Shown here piece after piece: positions 1 to 6,694 of a stretch of DNA of 6,694 nt. The notes under the pieces are model-generated. The model ran no database searches. It saw only the letters and a list, made by a program, of their open reading frames with translations, and was not told the origin of the DNA. Made by a program: the position numbers and the translations under genes. Numbering within the stretch: the first letter of the stretch is position 1; each line of letters begins with the position of its first letter. This stretch comes from Phycisphaeraceae bacterium (GTDB taxonomy: Bacteria; Planctomycetota; Phycisphaerae; Phycisphaerales; Phycisphaeraceae): NCBI GenBank assembly GCA_003551485.1, contig PUMS01000002.1, positions 1 through 6,694 on the forward strand. Reading direction: 5' to 3'.

Positions 1-110
1 CCGAAGGTTTCCAGATATCTTCCGGGGCTTTCCGCGGGGCCGGGGGCTTCCGGGGGAACTTCCGGGGGACCTTCCGGGGGGGGGTCAGGCGGTGTTGTGG
101 CGGTAGACAT
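1..110 (-). CDS. Third gene of the operon, 5' part only: protein with Pro-Glu repeat N-terminus, function unknown
   Basis: A minus-strand frame opens with ATG at 110-108, inside the end of the iron-sulfur subunit gene and in a different frame, and stays open to the left edge. It begins MSTATTPPDPPPEG, continues with further PPE units and ends in GRYLETF at the edge. The overlap with the upstream stop (85-87) is 26 bp, which suggests translational coupling; I see no strong Shine-Dalgarno before the ATG. Codons of this frame mostly end in C or G, as in the neighbours. The proline-rich tail resembles the N-termini of the two membrane proteins at the right of the window. By position it could be a gamma or membrane subunit, or an assembly chaperone, but the 37 visible codons contain no diagnostic motif. 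An alternative is that this is noncoding GC-rich spacer. Confidence 0.45.
   Translation of the reverse strand, partial: MSTATTPPDPPPEGPPEVPPEAPGPAESPGRYLETF
47..82. repeat. 12-bp tandem repeat, three copies
   Basis: Three head-to-tail 12-bp units start at 47, 59 and 71. Each reads CTTCCGGGGG plus two variable bases on the plus strand. Looser copies of the core lie at 19-27 and 28-39. The array ends just before the stop codon of the iron-sulfur subunit. Because 12 is a multiple of three, each unit encodes four residues (PPE plus one) in the minus-strand frame starting at 110, which favours a protein-coding repeat over a regulatory one. Confidence 0.75.
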
Positions 111-1212
111 CGTGCTGGGCATCGTAATGGGGGCGGACGTAGATCGGCTCGGTGAAGGGCACGCGGGCCACTTCCTGGCCGTCCACATCCCAGCCCACGG
201 CCTCTTCGCCCTGCACCTCGTAGCGGGTGATGATCCGCGGGCTGACGCCGAACAGCAGCAGGGCGCCCAGGAGCTGGGGGTCATCGCCCAGGTTGCGGTA
301 CATCTCCTTGGCCGCGGCCACGCCGGGTCCGAACATCTGCTCGAGGAACGGATCGGGCACGTGGACGGGCGGGATGTAGTAGACGTTGCCCGCGGTGCCG
401 TGCTGGGGGTACAGCGGCAGGGCGAGCTTGCGGATGCGGACGATGTAGTCCAGCGGGTTGTCCTCCCGGGGCTCCTCGCGGCTGCTGAGGAAGCCGTGCA
501 TGCGGATCTTGCCGATGCACGACTCGACGCACAGGGCCACGTTGCCCTGCTCGACCAGCGGGTAGCAGCCGATGCACTTGGAGCTTGCGCGGCTGATGAC
601 GTTGTAGAAGACCTTCTTGTAGGGGCAGGCCTTGACACACTCCTGGTACCCGCGGCATCGCTCCTGATCGACCAGGACGATGCCATCCTCCTCCCGCTTG
701 TAGATCGCGCCGCGCGGGCAGGCCGCGACACAGGAGGGATGGTCGCAGTGGTTGCAGATGCGTGCGAGGTAGAACATCCACGTCGGGTGTACGCCCTCGA
801 AGTGGTGGCCGAGCTCGATCATGTCCGAGACGTCATCCTCACCGAGGTTGGGGTGGGCGTAGTCCTCGGCCCTGGGCTCGTAGCCGTGGGGCATGCCATC
901 GTTGCTGTCGGTCTCGAAGATGGTGAGGCTGGTCAGCCGGTTGGCATCCCACTTGGCCGGCTCGGTGGTCTCGAGCAGGTTCACATCCCAGCCGACGGGG
1001 TAGCCGCCCCAGGGCTTGGTCTCGACGTTGTTCCAGAACATCGTCTCCTCGCCCTTGCCGCTGGTCCATGCGGTCTTGCAGGCGACGGTGCAGGTCTGGC
1101 ACGCGATGCACTTGTTGATGTCGAAGATGTAGCCCACCTGCCGCTTGGGCGGGGGCGCATCGTAGGGAAACTCCATCTCGCGGTCGAGCTGCCAGTTGTA
1201 GCGTTTGGCCAT
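85..1212 (-). CDS. nxrB: Iron-sulfur (beta) subunit of a type II DMSO-reductase-family enzyme, NxrB/NarH-like
   Basis: This 375-aa electron-transfer subunit should pass electrons between the Mo subunit and a heme partner through four Fe-S clusters. Four cysteine groups are visible: C35-x2-C38-x2-C41-x3-C45; C153-x2-C156-x4-C161-x3-C165; C186-x5-C192-x3-C196; and C213-x2-C216-x11-C228-x3-C232. In the third group Tyr189 sits where a fourth cysteine would be. NarH has Trp there and carries a [3Fe-4S] cluster, so the same is expected here. There is no signal peptide; family members are exported as a complex with the Tat-tagged alpha subunit. The ATG at 1212 has AGGA nine bases upstream (1222-1225). 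An 80-bp gap without promoter or terminator signals separates it from the alpha gene, so the two are probably co-transcribed. At 375 aa it is shorter than NarH (about 510) and nearer NxrB and other periplasmic type II beta subunits. NarH-like nitrate reductase, selenate/chlorate reductase or dehydrogenase subunits are alternatives; the alpha subunit favours NxrB. Confidence 0.85.
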   Translation of the reverse strand: MAKRYNWQLDREMEFPYDAPPPKRQVGYIFDINKCIACQTCTVACKTAWTSGKGEETMFWNNVETKPWGGYPVGWDVNLLETTEPAKWDANRLTSLTIFETDSNDGMPHGYEPRAEDYAHPNLGEDDVSDMIELGHHFEGVHPTWMFYLARICNHCDHPSCVAACPRGAIYKREEDGIVLVDQERCRGYQECVKACPYKKVFYNVISRASSKCIGCYPLVEQGNVALCVESCIGKIRMHGFLSSREEPREDNPLDYIVRIRKLALPLYPQHGTAGNVYYIPPVHVPDPFLEQMFGPGVAAAKEMYRNLGDDPQLLGALLLFGVSPRIITRYEVQGEEAVGWDVDGQEVARVPFTEPIYVRPHYDAQHDVYRHNTA

Positions 1213-1292
1213 GGTATCGGGTCCTGGTACGGGTTTGGCAGGTTGGTTCGTGTGGCGCCGGTGTCCGGCGGGGTTGCTGCCGTGACGGGGCC

Positions 1293-4811
<3,519 letters not shown>

Positions 4812-4819
4812 GGGTGTTG

Positions 4820-4824
4820 TCCTC
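4820..4824 (-). promoter_or_regulatory. Ribosome binding site of the alpha subunit gene
   Basis: GAGGA on the minus strand lies eight bases before the ATG at 4811. The upstream in-frame TTG at 4826-4824 overlaps this site, so it decides the start in favour of the ATG and gives 1172 residues. Confidence 0.7.
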
Positions 4825-4866
4825 AACGATCTACAGGAATGGAAACTTCTCGACAGGCCACGGCCC

Positions 4867-4895
4867 CTGGCAGGACGGGGGAACCTGACTATGAT
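4867..4895 (+). promoter_or_regulatory. Sigma70-like promoter of the Rrf2 regulator gene
   Basis: A -35-like CTGGCA (4867-4872) and a -10-like TATGAT (4890-4895) are separated by exactly 17 bp. Transcription would start near 4902, giving a leader of about 40 bases to the TTG start at 4942. Two upstream in-frame ATGs (4891 and 4894) fall within or on the -10 box, so they cannot be starts from this promoter. No equally good promoter was found for the minus strand in this interval. Confidence 0.55.
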
Positions 4896-4909
4896 GGGAC
4901 ACAGGTCCC
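4882..4909. promoter_or_regulatory. Putative operator for the Rrf2 regulator
   Basis: Two overlapping dyads cover the -10 box and start region: ACCTG (4883-4887) with CAGGT (4902-4906), and GGGAC (4896-4900) with GTCCC (4905-4909). The segment AACCTGACTATGAT (4882-4895) matches most positions of the left part of the E. coli IscR type 1 consensus as I remember it; the right half matches poorly. The position would allow repression of the regulator's own promoter. It lies about 70-100 bases before the alpha gene, so it could also act on that operon. This is inference from placement and symmetry. Confidence 0.35.
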
Positions 4910-4927
4910 GTCCGATTCGTAACCGAT

Positions 4928-4932
4928 GGGAG
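4928..4932 (+). promoter_or_regulatory. Ribosome binding site supporting a TTG start
   Basis: GGGAG ends nine bases before the TTG at 4942. Together with the promoter position and the family's usual N-terminus, it fixes the regulator's start at this TTG. Confidence 0.55.
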
Positions 4933-4941
4933 TGGCCCAGT

Positions 4942-5403
4942 TTGCTTTACCGCAACCGCACCACGCAATACGCCATCGCGGCCATGAGCCGCCTGGCCGA
5001 GCTCTATGGGACCGATGCCCCGGTCACCGCGCCGCAGATTGCGCAGGCACGCGGCCTGCCGCGCCCGGTGGTGGCCAAGGTGCTCACCGTGCTGGCACGC
5101 GCGAGGCTGGTGGCCGGCTCGCCCGGGCCCGGTGGTGGATACCGCCTCGCCCGGCCGCCGCATGAGATTTCGCTGCTGGATGTGGTCAGCCTCTTCGAGT
5201 GCGACGATGACGTCGACTGCCCGTTCGGCCCGGGTTGGTGCGGCCGCAACGACCCCTGCCCGCTGCACGAGTCGCTGATGCGGCTTCGAGACCTTACCCA
5301 CCAGCATCTTCGCGACACCCGCTTCGATGCCTTCCTCGAGACTGCACGCACCACGCCCGACCGCCGAACCGAGCCCGCTGCCGCTTCGGGTCAGCGCGGC
5401 TGA
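4942..5403 (+). CDS. Rrf2-family transcriptional regulator with probable Fe-S cluster site
   Basis: This 153-aa DNA-binding protein is of the IscR/NsrR/RirA type. Translation is placed at TTG 4942, because Rrf2 proteins typically begin like this one (MLYRNRTTQYAIAAMSRLAE) and a GGGAG site precedes it; longer forms from ATG 4810 or 4891 would add an atypical tail. A winged helix-turn-helix spans about residues 8-72, with recognition region GLPRPVVAKVLTVLAR and wing PGPGGGYRLAR. Cysteines lie at C87, C93, C100 and C106, followed by H109 (C-x5-C-x6-C-x5-C-x2-H). The last three cysteines plus the histidine parallel the IscR ligand set, so binding of a [2Fe-2S] or [4Fe-4S] cluster sensing Fe-S status, O2 or NO is likely. 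It is divergent from the nitrite/nitrate oxidoreductase operon, which makes that operon a candidate target. The C-terminal tail (about 135-153) is Arg/Ala-rich and probably disordered. Family assignment is firm; the signal and the targets are inferred. Confidence 0.9.
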   Translation: MLYRNRTTQYAIAAMSRLAELYGTDAPVTAPQIAQARGLPRPVVAKVLTVLARARLVAGSPGPGGGYRLARPPHEISLLDVVSLFECDDDVDCPFGPGWCGRNDPCPLHESLMRLRDLTHQHLRDTRFDAFLETARTTPDRRTEPAAASGQRG

Positions 5404-5438
5404 GCCGCCAGTGCCGGTGTGACGTGCAGCCGGGGCGA

Positions 5439-5708
5439 TCACGGGCGTACCTCCACGATCTCATCGCGTCCGCCGGGGAATTCAGCATCGGCGCGGCGCA
5501 CGAGGGGGGCGGTGTCGGCCAGCAGGGCAATCTCTGAACCCTGTGTGGTGGCGACATCCGCCGAAGAGGCCGGCGCAGCGGTCTGCTGCACCAGGGCCAG
5601 GACGATCAGGGCGATGGCCATGACCGTCGCCAGTGCAATAGCGGCGATGGGCCACAGGAAAGTCGGCTGCGGCGGTTGGGGGTTGACCTGGTCGCTCGGC
5701 TGGCTCAT
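5439..5708 (-). CDS. Small single-span membrane protein, unknown function
   Basis: This 89-aa protein is not one I recognise. The N-terminal tail (1-16) is rich in Pro and Gln (VNPQPPQPTF), one hydrophobic helix spans about 17-41, and the short remainder is probably periplasmic. It has no cysteine or heme motif. AGGGA (5716-5720) lies seven bases before the ATG at 5708, which argues for a real gene. Its end faces the Rrf2 gene with a 35-bp gap (5404-5438) in which I see no hairpin with a T-tract. Its start is back to back with the cytochrome c fusion gene, whose N-terminal tail has a similar composition. A small accessory subunit or assembly factor of the respiratory complex encoded to the right is a possibility only. 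An opposing plus-strand frame is Arg/Ser/Ala-rich and less protein-like. Confidence 0.6.
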   Translation of the reverse strand: MSQPSDQVNPQPPQPTFLWPIAAIALATVMAIALIVLALVQQTAAPASSADVATTQGSEIALLADTAPLVRRADAEFPGGRDEIVEVRP

Positions 5709-5805
5709 GCCCGAATCCCTGTGGCGGACGGCGGGTTGACAAAAGAAGAATTAACGATCATCGTATCATTCTATCCCGCCGGCGCCAAGTCGCCCGCCAA
5801 ACGCC
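5709..5805. promoter_or_regulatory. AT-rich divergent promoter region
   Basis: This gap separates two divergent starts. It holds the only clearly AT-rich stretch of the window (about 5736-5775). A perfect TTGACA occurs at 5736-5741 and a TATCAT at 5764-5769 on the plus strand, but the spacer is 22 bp, too long for a standard promoter. Promoters for one or both genes probably lie here, but exact boxes cannot be assigned. A short direct repeat ATCAT-CGT-ATCAT spans about 5757-5769. Confidence 0.4.
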
Positions 5806-6694
5806 ATGAGCAGACCCATGCAACCCAACCCGCCTCAGCCACAAGACCCCCCCGCAGCCCAACAGGCTCCCGACCCGCCCCAGCCGGCCTCAACGGACCG
5901 CCCATCCATGCCCGCCGGCCTGTTTCTGCTGATCGCGCTGGAACTGATGGCCTTGGTCGCCCTGGTGACCCTCTGGGTGATCGCGATCGAAACCGAACCA
6001 CAACTGATTGCAATACCTGATCTTGCGAAATGGTGGCCCTGGGCGGCGATCCAGGTGGCCGCCCTCGGGCTCGCCGCCGTCGCCGTCTGGGCCGCGGCGG
6101 GCTACATCCGCAACCGCTGGCACAGCCACGCCATGCTGATGCTGGCCGCGGCGGTGATCTGCGGCATGGTCTTTCTCGGTTCGCTGGGTGTGCAGGCCGT
6201 GGCCACCGGCCCGGTCGATCCGCACGCCGTGGCCGAGGCCGAACTCGAGCGCCGCCGCTTCGAGGCCGCCCTCGCCCCACGGCCGGACGAGCCGGATGAC
6301 CACGTGGACGAAGCCGTTCCCGCCGCGCCGCCCGACCCCGCCGCGGGGCGACGGCCCTACATGGCCTCCTGTGCCAGTTGCCACGGTCCGCAAGGCGAGG
6401 GGGTGCGGGCCATCGGGCCGGCCCTGGTCGAGACCGACTTCATGCAGCGCTCCAGCGATGACCAGGTCTTGCAGGTCATCATCGAAGGCCGCATGCCAGG
6501 CGACCCCGACAGCGTGATGAACATGCCCATGCCCCCGCGCGGCGGCAACCCGCGGCTGACCGATGCCCAGGCCCGCGACATCGTCGCCTACCTGCGATCG
6601 CTCGCTGAGGATGAGCCGGCGGACGATGCGGCGGTGACCGACCCCGAGGAGATGCTGCCGCGTTGGACGGTGCCGCCGGCGGAAGCGGCCCCGG
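5806..6694 (+). CDS. Cytochrome oxidase subunit III-like membrane domain fused to cytochrome c, 3' end missing
   Basis: The frame runs from ATG 5806 to the right edge without a stop (296 residues visible). Order of parts: Pro/Gln-rich cytoplasmic tail (1-36); membrane helices at about 37-60, 77-100 and 108-132; a charged Ala/Pro-rich linker (135-182); and a class I cytochrome c domain (about 183-267). The heme site is C189-A-S-C192-H193, and the likely axial Met is M242 in MPMPPRGGNPRLTD, followed by ARDIVAYLRSL. FLLIALELMALVALVTLW resembles the FLxxExMxFxxL helix of heme-copper oxidase subunit III, and the next two helices fit the order of that family, so this looks like a shortened COX3 domain. 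Three helices put the heme on the periplasmic side, as required. It probably feeds electrons to a terminal oxidase encoded further right. An in-frame upstream stop (5752-5754) and no earlier start support ATG 5806, although Shine-Dalgarno is weak; ATG 5818 is an alternative. Cytochrome c is certain; the COX3 relation is less so. Confidence 0.85.
   Translation, partial: MSRPMQPNPPQPQDPPAAQQAPDPPQPASTDRPSMPAGLFLLIALELMALVALVTLWVIAIETEPQLIAIPDLAKWWPWAAIQVAALGLAAVAVWAAAGYIRNRWHSHAMLMLAAAVICGMVFLGSLGVQAVATGPVDPHAVAEAELERRRFEAALAPRPDEPDDHVDEAVPAAPPDPAAGRRPYMASCASCHGPQGEGVRAIGPALVETDFMQRSSDDQVLQVIIEGRMPGDPDSVMNMPMPPRGGNPRLTDAQARDIVAYLRSLAEDEPADDAAVTDPEEMLPRWTVPPAEAAP

Noticed and set aside
1..84. 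CRISPR-like or regulatory repeat array at the left edge
   Set aside because: The units are only 12 bp, have no spacers, and fit a coding PPEx repeat in the overlapping minus-strand frame.
5404..5438. Possible bidirectional terminator between the convergent Rrf2 and small membrane protein genes
   Set aside because: No stable hairpin followed by a T-tract on either strand is visible.
4831..5442. A 203-codon minus-strand frame opposite the Rrf2 gene
   Set aside because: It is antisense to a well-supported regulator and shows no domain or RBS.
5736..5769. TTGACA ... TATCAT as a sigma70 promoter for the fusion gene
   Set aside because: The 22-bp spacer is too long, so only the AT-rich region as a whole is reported.
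5771..6393. Minus-strand frames of 167-169 codons opposite the cytochrome c fusion
   Set aside because: Arg/Gly/Pro-rich shadow translations; the plus strand has membrane helices and a CxxCH heme site.

Overview
The window is very GC-rich, densely coded DNA from a Gram-negative-type bacterium. It shows a Tat-exported molybdoenzyme and a membrane-anchored c-type cytochrome. The proline-rich cytoplasmic tails and the nitrite-oxidoreductase-like enzyme would fit a planctomycete or a relative. That placement is an impression from protein style, not a phylogenetic result.

Left two-thirds, minus strand: an operon of at least three genes read right to left. First is a large Mo-bisPGD catalytic subunit with a twin-arginine signal (1293-4811). 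Next is a four-cluster iron-sulfur subunit (85-1212). The third gene is easily missed. It starts inside the end of the beta gene at position 110 and runs off the left edge, and its first residues are a Pro-Glu-rich repeat. The alpha/beta pair belongs to the type II DMSO-reductase group. Its motifs (CAPNDTHNC, WHTDLPPGHP, WGMNWITTKMPDSH) resemble the periplasmic nitrite oxidoreductases (NxrAB) of Nitrospira, Nitrospina and anammox bacteria more than cytoplasmic NarGH. A periplasmic nitrate reductase of the same clade cannot be excluded. No gamma/heme b subunit and no TorD/NarJ chaperone is complete in the window.

Middle, plus strand: a divergently transcribed Rrf2-family regulator (4942-5403) with a cysteine/histidine cluster-binding pattern. 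The 130 bp between it and the alpha gene hold a good sigma70-like promoter for the regulator. Over that promoter lies a dyad with partial resemblance to an IscR-type site, so the regulator probably controls itself and perhaps the oxidoreductase operon.

Right side: a small single-span membrane protein (5439-5708, minus strand) lies back to back with a gene that runs off the right edge (5806-6694, plus strand). The latter encodes three membrane helices resembling part of cytochrome oxidase subunit III, followed by a cytochrome c domain. An AT-rich 97-bp gap between them probably carries their promoters. Together the window suggests a respiratory island: a periplasmic nitrite/nitrate-converting molybdoenzyme, a redox- or NO-responsive Fe-S regulator, and a terminal-oxidase-associated cytochrome c. 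No rRNA, tRNA, CRISPR array, transposase or convincing intrinsic terminator was seen.
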